From assembly GCA_003223695.1 (NCBI GenBank), contig QHVY01000089.1, positions 1-16,229 on the forward strand: a stretch of DNA of 16,229 bases. The letters run 5' to 3'. The stretch is from Acidobacteriota bacterium. Lineage in GTDB: Bacteria > Acidobacteriota > Thermoanaerobaculia > Gp7-AA8. Both the position numbers and the translations under genes were made by a program. Below the pieces are notes generated by a model that did no database searches, was not told where the DNA came from, and worked only from the letters and a program-made list of their open reading frames with translations. Within the stretch, counting starts at the first letter, position 1. Each line of letters starts with the position of its first letter. Shown piece after piece: positions 1-7,131 of the stretch.

Positions 1-111
1 AGCGATCTCCACTTTGAGTTTGGACGCGGGAATCTCCACGCGATCGTGATGGGCCTGAATGCCGTTCCGAATGCGGCTCAGCATGTCAGCGATGGGATCT
101 GTCATCGACAT
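1..111 (-). CDS. rpsH: 30S ribosomal protein S8, N-terminal part (cut by window edge)
   Basis: The first 37 codons of S8 are present and the gene continues past position 1. The protein begins [17 protein letters not shown], which matches the S8 N-terminal signature ([15 protein letters not shown] in many bacteria). S8 is a primary 16S rRNA binder in the 30S platform and in other bacteria represses the spc operon. I chose the ATG at 111 over the one at 105 because GGAG lies 7 nt upstream of it on the minus strand. It follows rpsN after 10 nt, the usual spc order. Confidence 0.95.
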   Translation of the reverse strand, partial: MSMTDPIADMLSRIRNGIQAHHDRVEIPASKLKVEIA

Positions 112-121
112 TCTGTGACTC

Positions 122-307
122 CTACCAGCTTGCTTTCGTGATGCCCGGGATGTAGCCGCCGAGCGAGAGCTGCCGGAAGCAAATCCGGCAGAGTTTGAAT
201 TTGCGCAGGAAACCGCGCGCACGCCCGCACACCTTGCAGCGATTCTTCGCGCGGGTCATGAACTTCGGCTTCCGCTCCGCTTTGACGATCATTGCCGTTC
301 TTGCCAT
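122..307 (-). CDS. rpsN: 30S ribosomal protein S14, zinc-binding type Z
   Basis: 61-residue S14 of the short, zinc-binding class. Cys24 and Cys27 (CKVC) plus Cys40 and Cys43 (CRIC) form the zinc site, and the protein ends [11 protein letters not shown], as in the family. S14 sits in the 30S head near the decoding region. The ATG at 307 starts [16 protein letters not shown]. The open frame extends further upstream only through the preceding palindromic element, so that extension is rejected. The Shine-Dalgarno-like GGAG, 9 nt upstream, lies inside the heptamer repeat at 311-378. Its stop is followed after 10 nt by rpsH. Confidence 0.97.
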   Translation of the reverse strand: MARTAMIVKAERKPKFMTRAKNRCKVCGRARGFLRKFKLCRICFRQLSLGGYIPGITKASW

Positions 308-310
308 TAA

Positions 311-378
311 TCCGTTCTCCGTTCGCCGTTCACCGTTGGCCGACCCGCCCGTTCTCGGCGAACGGCGATCGGCCAACC
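311..378. repeat. Inverted heptamer element, family B copy 1 (rplE-rpsN gap)
   Basis: Fills almost the whole 73-nt gap. The left arm reads as four 7-nt words, GTTCTCC, GTTCGCC, GTTCACC and GTTGGCC. The right arm, reverse-complemented, reads GTTGGCC, GATCGCC and GTTCGCC. The centre is GACCCGCCCG-rich. The arms can pair imperfectly in the mRNA. On the coding strand the words become GGAGAAC and GGTGAAC, so the rpsN ribosome binding site is part of the element. The copy at 2730-2803 has the same design and core. Confidence 0.88.
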
Positions 379-380
379 TG

Positions 381-926
381 TTATCTCGTGCCGAAAGGCA
401 TCCCCAATTCGCGAAGTAGAAACCGCGCCTGCTCGTCATTTTTCGCCGTGGTGACGATGGTGATGTTCATTCCCTTCGACTTGTCCACTTTGGCCACATC
501 GACCTCCGGGAAGATGAAGTGATCGCGGATGCCAATCGTGTAGTTGCCGCGGCCGTCGAACGATTTCGTCGGTACTCCGCGGAAGTCGCGCACGCGCGGC
601 AGCGCGATGTTGATCAGCCGGTCGAGGAACTCGTACATCTTCTCGCCGCGCAGAGTGACCATCGTGCCGATGGGAACGCCGGCGCGCAGCTTGAAGCTGG
701 CGATCGACTTCTTCGCTTTGGTGACCACCGGCTTCTGCCCGGCAATCTGCGCCAGCTCTTCGGCCGCGTTGTCCAGCACCTTCATGTTGGCGATCGCTTC
801 GCCGATGCCCATGTTCACGACGATCTTCTCGACCTTCGGAACGGCCATGACGTTCTTGATCCCGAACTCGTCCTGGATCTTCTTGCGAACTTCTTTTTGA
901 TATCGCTCTTTTAGTCTTGCTGCCAT
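381..926 (-). CDS. rplE: 50S ribosomal protein L5
   Basis: 181 residues, the normal L5 length. It starts [22 protein letters not shown] and carries the conserved stretches [32 protein letters not shown] and [19 protein letters not shown]5 binds 5S rRNA in the central protuberance and contacts P-site tRNA. The start at 926 has GAGGA about 5 nt upstream, directly at the edge of the repeat at 936-1009. It is separated from rplX upstream and rpsN downstream by repeat-filled gaps. Confidence 0.98.
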   Translation of the reverse strand: MAARLKERYQKEVRKKIQDEFGIKNVMAVPKVEKIVVNMGIGEAIANMKVLDNAAEELAQIAGQKPVVTKAKKSIASFKLRAGVPIGTMVTLRGEKMYEFLDRLINIALPRVRDFRGVPTKSFDGRGNYTIGIRDHFIFPEVDVAKVDKSKGMNITIVTTAKNDEQARFLLRELGMPFGTR

Positions 927-935
927 CTTTTCCTC

Positions 936-1009
936 AGTGCCCTGTGCCCCGTACCCAGTGCCCAGTGTTTGGTGCCTTACTGGGCACCGGGCACCGGAAA
1001 CTGGGCACT
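936..1009. repeat. Inverted heptamer element, family A copy 1 (rplX-rplE gap)
   Basis: The left arm is AGTGCCC, TGTGCCC, CGTACCC, AGTGCCC, AGTG, a clean 7-nt period. The right arm, reverse-complemented, is AGTGCCC, AGTTTCC, GGTGCCC, GGTGCCC, AGT. The loop is around TTTGGTGCCTT. The element starts about 4 nt after the rplX stop and ends at the rplE ribosome binding site. Three further copies lie at 1753-1825, 6683-6752 and 8344-8417. Confidence 0.9.
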
Positions 1010-1013
1010 CGTT

Positions 1014-1367
1014 TTACATTTCCGTTTCGCACTGCTTGCAGTACCGCTTCGCGCCTTCATTCGTGCGATGCGATCCGGTTCGCGTCGGTTCGTTGCAGCT
1101 CGGGCAGACCACCTGGAGATTGGAGAGCCGGATCGGCGCCTCGCGCTCCAGGATTCCGCCTTTAATGTTTCTCTGCGGATTCGGCTTCGTGTGCTTCTTG
1201 AGCATGTTCACGCGCTCGACGATCGCCGTTCCCTTCGAAGGATTCACCCGCAGCACTTTTGCCTGCTTGCCGCGATCTTTGCCCGAGAGAACGAGGACCA
1301 TGTCCCCCTTCTTCACGTGCGGCTTCTGCGGCGGCAGCTCTTTCTGTTTTCTCTCTCCTGCGTACAT
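1014..1367 (-). CDS. rplX: 50S ribosomal protein L24
   Basis: 117 residues. The KOW core is VKKGDMVLVLSGKDRGKQAKV (about residues 18-38), and a C-terminal zinc-ribbon-like set of cysteines is present at 88, 91, 110 and 113 (CPSC and CKQC), as in many bacterial L24 proteins. L24 is an assembly initiator that binds the 5' part of 23S rRNA. The N-terminus before the KOW core is about 15 residues longer than in short L24 proteins. The ATG at 1367 is the only upstream Met, with GAGG about 11 nt before it inside the end of rplN. The rplN-rplX gap is 3 nt, suggesting translational coupling. Confidence 0.96.
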   Translation of the reverse strand: MYAGERKQKELPPQKPHVKKGDMVLVLSGKDRGKQAKVLRVNPSKGTAIVERVNMLKKHTKPNPQRNIKGGILEREAPIRLSNLQVVCPSCNEPTRTGSHRTNEGAKRYCKQCETEM

Positions 1368-1370
1368 GAC

Positions 1371-1742
1371 TTAAATGACCTCGGGCGCGAGCGAAATGAT
1401 CTTCATGAACTTCCGCTCGCGCAGCTCGCGCGCGACCGGACCGAAGACGCGCGTTCCCACCGGCTCGTTTTGATCGTTGATCAGCACCGCGGCGTTGTCG
1501 TCGAATTTGATGTACGACCCGTCACGGCGGCGATGCTCCTTGACCGTGCGGACGATGACTGCCTTGACGACCGCACCTTTCTTCACCGTTCCATCCGGCG
1601 AAGCTTCCTTGACCGAGGCGGTGATGACGTCGCCGATGCCGGCGTATTTCCCGGCAGTGGAGCCGCCGAGCATCTTGATCGCCGCGATCTTCTTCGCGCC
1701 GGTGTTGTCGGCGACATTCAATATTGTTCGCATCTGGATCAT
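1371..1742 (-). CDS. rplN: 50S ribosomal protein L14
   Basis: 123 residues from [18 protein letters not shown] to the end, the standard L14 length. Other conserved parts are [29 protein letters not shown] and [12 protein letters not shown]14 binds 23S rRNA at the subunit interface and, with L19, forms a bridge to the 30S. I reject the longer open frame up to 1865 because its first 41 codons only translate the palindromic element. GGAG lies 5 nt upstream of the ATG at 1742. The gene opens the spc block but follows rpsQ with no separate promoter that I can see. Confidence 0.98.
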   Translation of the reverse strand: MIQMRTILNVADNTGAKKIAAIKMLGGSTAGKYAGIGDVITASVKEASPDGTVKKGAVVKAVIVRTVKEHRRRDGSYIKFDDNAAVLINDQNEPVGTRVFGPVARELRERKFMKIISLAPEVI

Positions 1743-1752
1743 GGCTTCTCCA

Positions 1753-1825
1753 AAGTGCCTAGTGCCGGGTGCCAAGTGCTGAACCGGGTGTCCACTTGGC
1801 ACTCGGCACAGAGCACTCGGCACTT
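1753..1825. repeat. Inverted heptamer element, family A copy 2 (rpsQ-rplN gap)
   Basis: The left arm reads AAGTGCCT, AGTGCCG, GGTGCCA, AGTGCT. The right arm, reverse-complemented, reads AAGTGCCG, AGTGCTC, TGTGCCG, AGTGCCA, AGT. The loop is about 14 nt (GAACCGGGTGTCC). It begins a few nt after the rpsQ stop and fills most of the 86-nt gap at the S10-spc boundary. Confidence 0.88.
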
Positions 1826-1828
1826 CGG

Positions 1829-2098
1829 TCAGCTGGCCTTCCCCACGACTTCCTTCACATTCCACCGCTTCCGCTTCGACAGCGGACGCGTCTCCTCGAT
1901 CACCACGCGATCGCCGACGTTGAGATTGTTTTCCTCGTTGTGCGCGAGAAACTTGTTCGTGCGCTTGATGTACTTCTGATAGCCGGAATGCTCTACCAGG
2001 TTCTCAACGCGGACAACCACGGTCTTGTTCATCTTGTTCGAGACCACAACGCCGACTTTCGTCTGCGTTTTCGATTTCCTCTTTTCCTGCTCCGCCAT
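1829..2098 (-). CDS. rpsQ: 30S ribosomal protein S17
   Basis: 89 residues with the S17 OB-fold signatures [35 protein letters not shown] and [21 protein letters not shown]17 binds helices 7 and 11 of 16S rRNA in the 30S body. The ATG at 2098 has GAGGG about 8 nt upstream in the last codons of rpmC. The gap to rpmC is 3 nt. It is the last gene of the S10 block. Confidence 0.97.
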   Translation of the reverse strand: MAEQEKRKSKTQTKVGVVVSNKMNKTVVVRVENLVEHSGYQKYIKRTNKFLAHNEENNLNVGDRVVIEETRPLSKRKRWNVKEVVGKAS

Positions 2099-2101
2099 TG
2101 C

Positions 2102-2302
2102 TTAGGCCCTCGACTTCTCGTTCAACAGTGTCTTGATCCGTGCGATCTCGCGACGGACCTGTCTCATCTTCGCCGGGCTCTCGATGCGCCCCGTGGCGCG
2201 CTGAAAGCGCAGCTTGAACAGCTGCTCGGTCAGCTCACGCTCGCGCGTCTGCAGCTCGTCGGCAGTTTTCTCGCGCAATTCGGCGGTGTTGTTCGACTTC
2301 AT
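2102..2302 (-). CDS. rpmC: 50S ribosomal protein L29
   Basis: 66 residues, almost entirely helical, with the L29 signature [26 protein letters not shown] followed by [17 protein letters not shown]29 sits near the polypeptide exit tunnel next to L23 and is part of the docking platform for trigger factor and SRP. The start codon overlaps the rplP stop by 4 nt (ATGA at 2299-2302), so it is probably translated by reinitiation after rplP. Confidence 0.97.
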   Translation of the reverse strand: MKSNNTAELREKTADELQTRERELTEQLFKLRFQRATGRIESPAKMRQVRREIARIKTLLNEKSRA

Positions 2303-2724
2303 TCCGCTCCCTCCAGCATCGCCCGGCTGATGAAGCGCGTCTTGATCGGCAGCTTGTGCGCTGCCAGACGGAACGCCTCTTCAGCGATCTCGCGCGTCAC
2401 GCCTTCCATCTCGTAGAGGATTCGCGCCGGCTTGATCACGCATACCCACTCCTCCGGTGCGCCTTTGCCTTTGCCCATGCGCGTTTCCAGCGGCTTCTTC
2501 GTCACAGGCTTGTCGGGAAATACGCGGATCCAGATCTTGCCGCCACGCTTGACGTGACGAGTCATTGCGATACGGCCCGCTTCGATTTGTCGCGCAGTGA
2601 GCCATCCCGCCTCGAGCGCCTGCAACCCGTAATCTCCAAACGAGATCTTCTGACCGCGCGTCGCCAAACCGCGGCGGCGTCCGCGCTGCTGTTTTCTGAA
2701 TTTGACTTTCTTCGGCATCATCAT
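2299..2724 (-). CDS. rplP: 50S ribosomal protein L16
   Basis: 141 residues with the L16 stretches [62 protein letters not shown] and [13 protein letters not shown]16 contacts the A-site tRNA and the peptidyl-transferase region. Three consecutive in-frame ATG codons (2724, 2721, 2718) are possible starts. The first or second best fits the GGTGA at about 7 nt upstream, which is itself a heptamer of the element at 2730-2803. Confidence 0.97.
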   Translation of the reverse strand: MMMPKKVKFRKQQRGRRRGLATRGQKISFGDYGLQALEAGWLTARQIEAGRIAMTRHVKRGGKIWIRVFPDKPVTKKPLETRMGKGKGAPEEWVCVIKPARILYEMEGVTREIAEEAFRLAAHKLPIKTRFISRAMLEGAE

Positions 2725-2729
2725 GATTC

Positions 2730-2803
2730 GTTCACCGTTGTCCGTTCGCCGTTGTCCGACCCGCCCGCCTCTTCGGCGAACGGCGATCGGCCAACGGCCA
2801 ACC
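2730..2803. repeat. Inverted heptamer element, family B copy 2 (rpsC-rplP gap)
   Basis: The left arm is GTTCACC, GTTGTCC, GTTCGCC, GTTGTCC. The right arm, reverse-complemented, is GTTGGCC, GTTGGCC, GATCGCC, GTTCGCC. The loop GACCCGCCCGCC is shared with copy 1 at 311-378. The word order differs between the copies while the 7-nt register is kept, so they are not simple duplicates. The element provides the GGTGA ribosome-binding word of rplP. Confidence 0.88.
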
Positions 2804-2805
2804 TT

Positions 2806-3456
2806 TTACTGCGGGCGCCGTCGCGATCGCGTCTTCGCCATTTCACCTTTGTAAATCCACACCTTCACGCCGATCGTGCCGTACGTCGTGTTCGACACGG
2901 CCTGGCCGTAGTCGATGTCCGCTTTCAGCGTGTGCAGCGGAAGGCGGCCATCCTGGTACCACTCCGAACGCGCAATTTCTGCTCCGTTCAGCCGTCCCGC
3001 GACGCGCACCTTGATGCCCTTGGCGCCGAAACGGAAGGCGCTCTCCATCGCTTTCTTCATCGCGCGGCGGAAGGCAATACGCCGCTCGAGCTGCGTGGCG
3101 ATGTTCTCCGACACGAGCTGTGCATCGAGCTCCGGACGCTGGATCTCCTGAATGTTGATGTAGACCTCACCGTTGACCAGCTTCTGCAGCTCATCACGCA
3201 GCTTGTCCACCTCGGCACCCTTGCGGCCGATGATGATGCCCGGACGCGAGGTGTAGATATTGATGCGCATCTTGTTCGCCGTGCGCTCGATATCGATCTC
3301 GGATACACCAGCGTGCGACAGCCGCTTTTTCAGGTCCTCGCGAAGTTTCAAATCGCGATGCAGCGTCTCCGCGTAGTTCTTTCCAGCGAACCAGCGGGAG
3401 TGCCACGTCTTGTTGAATCCGAGCCGAAATCCGTACGGGTTGACCTTCTGACCCAA
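2806..3456 (-). CDS. rpsC: 30S ribosomal protein S3 (TTG start)
   Basis: 216 residues beginning [21 protein letters not shown] after the initiator. The KH domain carries the GxxG loop in [15 protein letters not shown] (about residues 73-87), and the C-terminal domain ends [12 protein letters not shown]3 lines the mRNA entry channel and has mRNA helicase activity together with S4 and S5. The start codon is TTG (CAA on the plus strand at 3454-3456). It is supported by an optimal GGAGG 4 nt upstream and by the exact family N-terminus. rplV ends 10 nt upstream. Confidence 0.97.
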   Translation of the reverse strand: MGQKVNPYGFRLGFNKTWHSRWFAGKNYAETLHRDLKLREDLKKRLSHAGVSEIDIERTANKMRINIYTSRPGIIIGRKGAEVDKLRDELQKLVNGEVYINIQEIQRPELDAQLVSENIATQLERRIAFRRAMKKAMESAFRFGAKGIKVRVAGRLNGAEIARSEWYQDGRLPLHTLKADIDYGQAVSNTTYGTIGVKVWIYKGEMAKTRSRRRPQ

Positions 3457-3460
3457 GTTG

Positions 3461-3465
3461 CCTCC
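3461..3465 (-). promoter_or_regulatory. Strong ribosome binding site deciding the rpsC TTG start
   Basis: GGAGG on the minus strand, 4 nt before the TTG codon at 3456. It is one of the best Shine-Dalgarno matches in the operon and compensates for the weak start codon. Confidence 0.8.
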
Positions 3466-3466
3466 G

Positions 3467-3841
3467 TTATTTCTGTTTCCCAGCGCTGCGTTCGTTCACT
3501 GCTTTGACTTCATCCGATACGTGCACCGTCACATGCGCCTTCCGCTTCTGAATGCGATAGGCGCGGCCCATCGGCGCGGGCTGGATCCGCTTCTCACGCG
3601 GACCCTCGTTGACGTAAATCTTCGAAACCACCAGATCATCCGCATCGACGCCCGCTTCCGAATTCTCGGCGTTGGCGATCGCGGAGCGGAGTAGCTTCTC
3701 CAGATCCTTCGCCGAGTGCTTCTTCATGAAGCGAAGGATGCTCAGAGCCTCATCGACTTTCTTGCCGCGGATCAGATCCGCGACGAGGCGGACCTTCTGC
3801 GGCGATGCTTTCAAATACCTCAGTGTTGCCGTTGCTTCCAT
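3467..3841 (-). CDS. rplV: 50S ribosomal protein L22
   Basis: 124 residues. It starts [29 protein letters not shown], and the C-terminal part holds [29 protein letters not shown], the extended hairpin that lines the exit tunnel and the macrolide region. The last 14 residues form a short charged tail. GGAG stands 6 nt upstream of the ATG at 3841. It is tightly packed between rpsS (11 nt) and rpsC (10 nt). Confidence 0.97.
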   Translation of the reverse strand: MEATATLRYLKASPQKVRLVADLIRGKKVDEALSILRFMKKHSAKDLEKLLRSAIANAENSEAGVDADDLVVSKIYVNEGPREKRIQPAPMGRAYRIQKRKAHVTVHVSDEVKAVNERSAGKQK

Positions 3842-3852
3842 GTCCGTCTCCG

Positions 3853-4203
3853 TTAGGCCTTCGTCCCCGGCGCGGGCGCGGCGGGTGGCGCGGCTCCCGG
3901 CGCGGACTTGATGCCCGGCGTCGGGCTCACGACTTTCTCGACCTTCTTGCCGCTGTGCCCCTTGAACGTGCGCGTCAGCGCGAACTCGCCGAGCTTGTGG
4001 CCGACCATGTTCTCGGAGATGTAAACGGGCACGAATTTCCGTCCGTTGTGAACGGCGATCGTGTGGCCGACCATTTCCGGGATGATCGTCGAGCGGCGCG
4101 ACCAGGTCTTGATGACCTTCTTCTCGCGCTCGCGATTCATAGTCTCCACTTTTTTCTGGAGGTGTTCGTCGATGAACGGACCCTTTTTCAGTGAACGAGC
4201 CAT
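3853..4203 (-). CDS. rpsS: 30S ribosomal protein S19 with Pro/Ala-rich C-terminal tail
   Basis: The first 90 or so residues are standard S19: [58 protein letters not shown] and RTFKGHSG. S19 lies in the 30S head and contacts S13 and the A-site finger. The protein is 116 residues against about 90-95 in most bacteria. The extra tail (about residues 93-116) is low-complexity, rich in Pro, Ala and Gly. The start at 4203 directly abuts the rplB stop codon, with GGAGAGG inside the end of rplB. Confidence 0.96.
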   Translation of the reverse strand: MARSLKKGPFIDEHLQKKVETMNREREKKVIKTWSRRSTIIPEMVGHTIAVHNGRKFVPVYISENMVGHKLGEFALTRTFKGHSGKKVEKVVSPTPGIKSAPGAAPPAAPAPGTKA

Positions 4204-5031
4204 TTACTTTTTGCCTCTCCGTTTGACGATGAACTTTGTCGTTCGCTTGTTGCGCCGCGTCTTGTAACCCTTCGTCGGCTGACCCCAGGGGCTCACCGGA
4301 TGGCGTCCGCCGGACGTTTTGCCTTCACCACCACCGAGCGGGTGATCGACAGGGTTCATGGACACGCCGCGGTTGTGCGGCATTTTTCCGAGGTGACGGG
4401 TGCGGCCGGCTTTACCGATGGAGACGTTCTCGTGCTCCAGATTTCCGACCTGACCGATCGTCGCGTAACAGCGCGTGTGCACTTTGCGCATCTCGCCTGA
4501 CGGAAGACGCAGCGTCGCCCACTCGCCTTCGCGCGCCATGAGCTGAGCACCGGTCCCCGCTGAACGCGCCATCTGCCCGCCCTTTCCTTCCTTCAGCTCG
4601 ATGTTGTGAATCATCGTGCCGAGGGGGATGGCGGAGAGCGGGAGAGCATTGCCAACGAGGATATCGGCATCGGGGCCGGACGTCACTGTCGCGCCGACCT
4701 GCAACCCATCGGGAGCGATGATGTAGCGCTTCTCGCCGTCGCGATAGTTCAGCAGAGCGATGCGCGCGCTGCGGTTCGGATCATACTCGATCGCCGCAAC
4801 CGTCGCAGGGATGTTGCGCTTGTCGCGACGAAAATCAACCTGGCGATAGCGCTGCTTGTGACCGCCGCCGATGAAGCGCGAGGTGACGCGCCCGCGATTG
4901 CCGCGGCCGCCCGTCTTCGGCTTGCCTTTGGTCAGGCTCTTTTCCGGCCGGGTCTTGGTAATCTCATCAAACGACAGATGCGTTTGAGCCCGACGGCCGG
5001 GAGTTGTCGGTTTGTAGGATTTCATTGCCAT
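4204..5031 (-). CDS. rplB: 50S ribosomal protein L2
   Basis: 275 residues, the full L2 length, with [11 protein letters not shown] at the start. Conserved blocks are [31 protein letters not shown] and [16 protein letters not shown], then [16 protein letters not shown] and [18 protein letters not shown] near the C-terminus. L2 is needed for subunit association and peptidyl-transferase assembly. The His that corresponds to E. coli His229 (NPVDH) is kept, while the second His of the usual HPH is Leu here. The ATG at 5031 has AGGA about 9 nt upstream, at the edge of the palindrome at 5045-5092. Confidence 0.98.
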   Translation of the reverse strand: MAMKSYKPTTPGRRAQTHLSFDEITKTRPEKSLTKGKPKTGGRGNRGRVTSRFIGGGHKQRYRQVDFRRDKRNIPATVAAIEYDPNRSARIALLNYRDGEKRYIIAPDGLQVGATVTSGPDADILVGNALPLSAIPLGTMIHNIELKEGKGGQMARSAGTGAQLMAREGEWATLRLPSGEMRKVHTRCYATIGQVGNLEHENVSIGKAGRTRHLGKMPHNRGVSMNPVDHPLGGGEGKTSGGRHPVSPWGQPTKGYKTRRNKRTTKFIVKRRGKK

Positions 5032-5044
5032 GATCGTTCGTCCT

Positions 5045-5092
5045 GTAGGGCACGCCTGCGGCGTGCCGCGGCACGGCGCAGCCGTGCCCTAC
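5045..5092. repeat. GTAG-headed double-hairpin (REP/BIME-like) element in the rplW-rplB gap
   Basis: 48 bp bounded by GTAGGGCAC and its exact complement GTGCCCTAC. Inside are two perfect hairpins: GGCACGCC-TGC-GGCGTGCC and GGCACGGC-GCA-GCCGTGCC. GTAG stands at the 5' end on both strands, the tetranucleotide head of REP sequences recognised by RAYT transposases. On the minus strand the GTAG head gives rplW its last bases and its TAG stop. Confidence 0.88.
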
Positions 5093-5382
5093 ACACCCTC
5101 AATAAAATCAGGTGCCTTTTCTCCTTCTTTCAAACGCACATACGCTTTGCGCCAATCGCGGCGTTTGCCGGCGTAGCGGCCCATCCGCTTCACTTTTCCG
5201 CGGACGTTGAACAGCCGCACGTCCTGAACTTTCACTTTGAACAGCGCTTCAACCGCATCCTTCACTTCGATCTTGTTGGCCTTCGGATCGACTTCGAAGG
5301 CGATCACATTCTGTCCCTCTTCGCGCATGATCGAGCTCTTCTCGGTCACCAGCGGCCGGCGGATGATCTGATTCGCGTTCAT
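5089..5382 (-). CDS. rplW: 50S ribosomal protein L23
   Basis: 97 residues with the L23 pattern: IIRRPLVTEKSSIMREEGQNVIAFEVDPKANK at the start, IEVKDAVEALFKVKVQDVRLFNVRGK, then GRYAGKRRDWRKAYVRLKEGE. L23 is the exit-tunnel docking site for trigger factor and SRP. The start overlaps the rplD stop by 4 nt (5379-5382). The last codon (GTG) and TAG stop lie inside the GTAG-headed element at 5045-5092, so the C-terminus may have been reset when that element arrived. Overall length is still typical. Confidence 0.97.
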   Translation of the reverse strand: MNANQIIRRPLVTEKSSIMREEGQNVIAFEVDPKANKIEVKDAVEALFKVKVQDVRLFNVRGKVKRMGRYAGKRRDWRKAYVRLKEGEKAPDFIEGV

Positions 5383-6005
5383 GACTCGAGAGCCTCCGTC
5401 AGTTGCTGCAGCGCGCTCTGGCTGACGACGACATAGCGGCTGTTGACGACGTCGTACACGTTCACGTGCAGCGGATCGACGAGGTGCAGCCGCGGATTGT
5501 TCCGGGCTGCGAGTGCGAGGTTCGTGTTCTCGAACGAGTCGACGAGCAACGCTTTTCCGTCGACGCCAATTTTTGTGACTTTGTCAGCGAGCGTTTTCGT
5601 CTTAGCCTCTTCGACCGAAAGATCGGTGATGAGCACTAGCTTCCCCTCTTTGACTCGCTGCGAGAGCGCCGACTTGAGCGCGTTCTTTTTCTCCTGCGAA
5701 TTCATCTTGTATGAGTAGTCGCGTGGAACTGGACCGAATACCGTGCCGCCATGGCGATGAATCGGCGGGCGATTGCCACCCTGACGCGCGCGGCCGGTGC
5801 CCTTCTGCCTGAATGGCTTCTTGCCTGAGCCGCTCACTTCGGAGCGGTTCTTCACTTTGTGAGTGCCCTGCCGTAGCGACGCGAGGTAGTTGCGCACGGC
5901 CTCGTGAATCAGGTGCTCTTTGTACGGATAGGCGTAGATCTCTTCCGGCAGATCGACCGATCCGACTTTCTTGTTGTTCCAGTCTTTGACGTCAACTTTC
6001 GGCAT
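5379..6005 (-). CDS. rplD: 50S ribosomal protein L4
   Basis: 208 residues. It contains the long tunnel loop SGSGKKPFRQKGTGRARQG (about residues 58-76) and HRHGGTVFGPVPRDYSYKMN. L4 shapes the exit tunnel and in E. coli also represses the S10 operon. The ATG at 6005 follows the rplC stop by 2 nt, with AGGTGA inside the end of rplC. It overlaps rplW by 4 nt. No separate S10 leader of the E. coli type is visible upstream of rpsJ, so L4 feedback of that kind is not supported here. Confidence 0.98.
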   Translation of the reverse strand: MPKVDVKDWNNKKVGSVDLPEEIYAYPYKEHLIHEAVRNYLASLRQGTHKVKNRSEVSGSGKKPFRQKGTGRARQGGNRPPIHRHGGTVFGPVPRDYSYKMNSQEKKNALKSALSQRVKEGKLVLITDLSVEEAKTKTLADKVTKIGVDGKALLVDSFENTNLALAARNNPRLHLVDPLHVNVYDVVNSRYVVVSQSALQQLTEALES

Positions 6006-6007
6006 GT

Positions 6008-6646
6008 TTACTCACCTTTCCCGTTTTTGGAAAAGCGCACCACCACAAGCCCGTTGCGCCCACCTGGAACCGCGCCGCGAACGTAGAGAAGGTTGTTCTC
6101 GGCATCGACTTTGGCGACGCGAAGATTCTTCACCGTCACCTGATCCCCACCCATCCGCCCGCCCATGCGCATGCCTTTGAGCACGCGCGACGGGAATGCG
6201 GAGGCGCCGATGGAACCGGGCGCGCGATGGAACATCGAGCCGTGCGTCGCGCGGCCACCTTTGAAGTGGTGGCGCTTGACGACGCCCTGAAATCCCTTGC
6301 CCTTCGACTGACCGATCACGTCGATCGCATCGCCGGGCTTGAAGATGTCGACCTGCACTCTGTCGCCAACATTCGCCTCGCCGTTGTACGGCAGCTCGAC
6401 GAGGGTTCGCACCGGCGGAATGCCGGCCTTCTCGTAGTGACCGCGCATCGCGCCAGTCACTCGGCGATTGGAGACCTTCTCGACGAGACCGACTTGCACG
6501 GCGTTGTAGCCGTCGACTTCGGTCGTCTTCTTCTGCACCACGAGGCAAGGTCCGGCCTGAATCACCGTCACCGGGATCAGCGCTCCATCCTCGGCGAACA
6601 CCTGAGTCATGCCCACCTTTTTGCCTATGATTCCTTCGATAGCCAT
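6008..6646 (-). CDS. rplC: 50S ribosomal protein L3
   Basis: 212 residues starting [21 protein letters not shown]. Later blocks are [51 protein letters not shown] and [13 protein letters not shown]3 binds near the peptidyl-transferase centre and starts 50S assembly. The longer open frame (to 6790) is rejected because its first part translates the palindrome at 6683-6752. The ATG at 6646 has AGGTGA 5 nt upstream. Confidence 0.98.
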   Translation of the reverse strand: MAIEGIIGKKVGMTQVFAEDGALIPVTVIQAGPCLVVQKKTTEVDGYNAVQVGLVEKVSNRRVTGAMRGHYEKAGIPPVRTLVELPYNGEANVGDRVQVDIFKPGDAIDVIGQSKGKGFQGVVKRHHFKGGRATHGSMFHRAPGSIGASAFPSRVLKGMRMGGRMGGDQVTVKNLRVAKVDAENNLLYVRGAVPGGRNGLVVVRFSKNGKGE

Positions 6647-6682
6647 TTCGTTCACCTTGGAACCGAAACTTCCGGTTCTTGT

Positions 6683-6752
6683 GGTGCCCAGTACCCAGTG
6701 CCCAGTGCCCAGTGTTGATCTGCTGGGCACTTGGCACCGGGCACCGGGCACT
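6683..6752. repeat. Inverted heptamer element, family A copy 3 (rpsJ-rplC gap)
   Basis: The most regular copy. The left arm is GGTGCCC, AGTACCC, AGTGCCC, AGTGCCC, AGTG. The right arm, reverse-complemented, is AGTGCCC, GGTGCCC, GGTGCCA, AGTGCCC, AG. The loop is TGTTGATCTG. It begins 3 nt after the rpsJ stop codon. No U-tract follows in the transcript, so it is not an intrinsic terminator. Confidence 0.9.
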
Positions 6753-6755
6753 TTT

Positions 6756-7073
6756 TCACTTTCCGAACGCCTTGATTTCCACGTCCACACCGGCGGGCAA
6801 CTCGAGCTTCATGAGCGCGTCGACGGTCTGCGTCGTCGGCTCCAGAATGTCGAGCAGCCGCTTGTGCGTGCGCATCTCGAACTGCTCCCGCGATTTCTTG
6901 TCCACATGCGGACTGCGCAGGACCGTGTAGCGCGACACCTGCGTCGGCAGCGGAATCGGGCCCGCCACTTTCGCTCCGGTGCGCTTGGCCGTATCGACGA
7001 TCTCCGACGTGGATTGATCGAGGACGCGGTAGTCATACGCTTTGAGCCGGATGCGGATCTTTTCGTTCATCAT
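6756..7073 (-). CDS. rpsJ: 30S ribosomal protein S10
   Basis: 105 residues (104 if the second ATG at 7070 is used). It holds [70 protein letters not shown] and the C-terminal [14 protein letters not shown]10 lies in the 30S head and is also the partner of NusB/NusG in antitermination. AAAGG lies about 8 nt upstream. It directly continues from tuf across a 58-nt gap with a single hairpin, joining the str and S10 blocks. Confidence 0.97.
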   Translation of the reverse strand: MMNEKIRIRLKAYDYRVLDQSTSEIVDTAKRTGAKVAGPIPLPTQVSRYTVLRSPHVDKKSREQFEMRTHKRLLDILEPTTQTVDALMKLELPAGVDVEIKAFGK

Positions 7074-7098
7074 TTTCTTTTGCCTTTAAAGAACAGTT

Positions 7099-7129
7099 GG
7101 ACCGTCCTGCTGAGCGGGACGGTCCCTAC
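7099..7129 (-). repeat. Single GTAG-headed REP-like hairpin between tuf and rpsJ
   Basis: On the minus strand the order is GTAG, then GGACCGTCC, loop around CGCTCAGCA, then GGACGGTCC. It is one hairpin with a GTAG head, that is, a single REP unit without the inverted partner found in the other double-hairpin elements. It starts 2 nt after the tuf stop and forms a 9-bp GC-rich stem in the mRNA. The stem has no U-run after it. Confidence 0.75.
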
Positions 7130-7131
7130 GT

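Noticed and set aside
936..1009. CRISPR-like array
   Set aside because: The repeats are 7-nt words without spacers and are inverted within one element. There are no regularly spaced direct repeats and no cas genes.
2356..3507. Long plus-strand frames opposite the ribosomal genes (also 7357-8910, 4606-5436, 969-1979)
   Set aside because: They are antisense shadows of rplP/rpsC, tuf/fusA, rplB/rplW and rplX/rplN, and their Arg/His/Leu-rich products match no family.
6683..6752. Palindromes between ribosomal genes as Rho-independent terminators
   Set aside because: No run of U follows the stems on the minus-strand transcript, and essential genes continue immediately downstream, so termination there is unlikely.
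7074..7131. Separate promoter for the S10 block between tuf and rpsJ
   Set aside because: The 58-nt gap is mostly a hairpin and has no recognisable -35/-10 pair on the minus strand.
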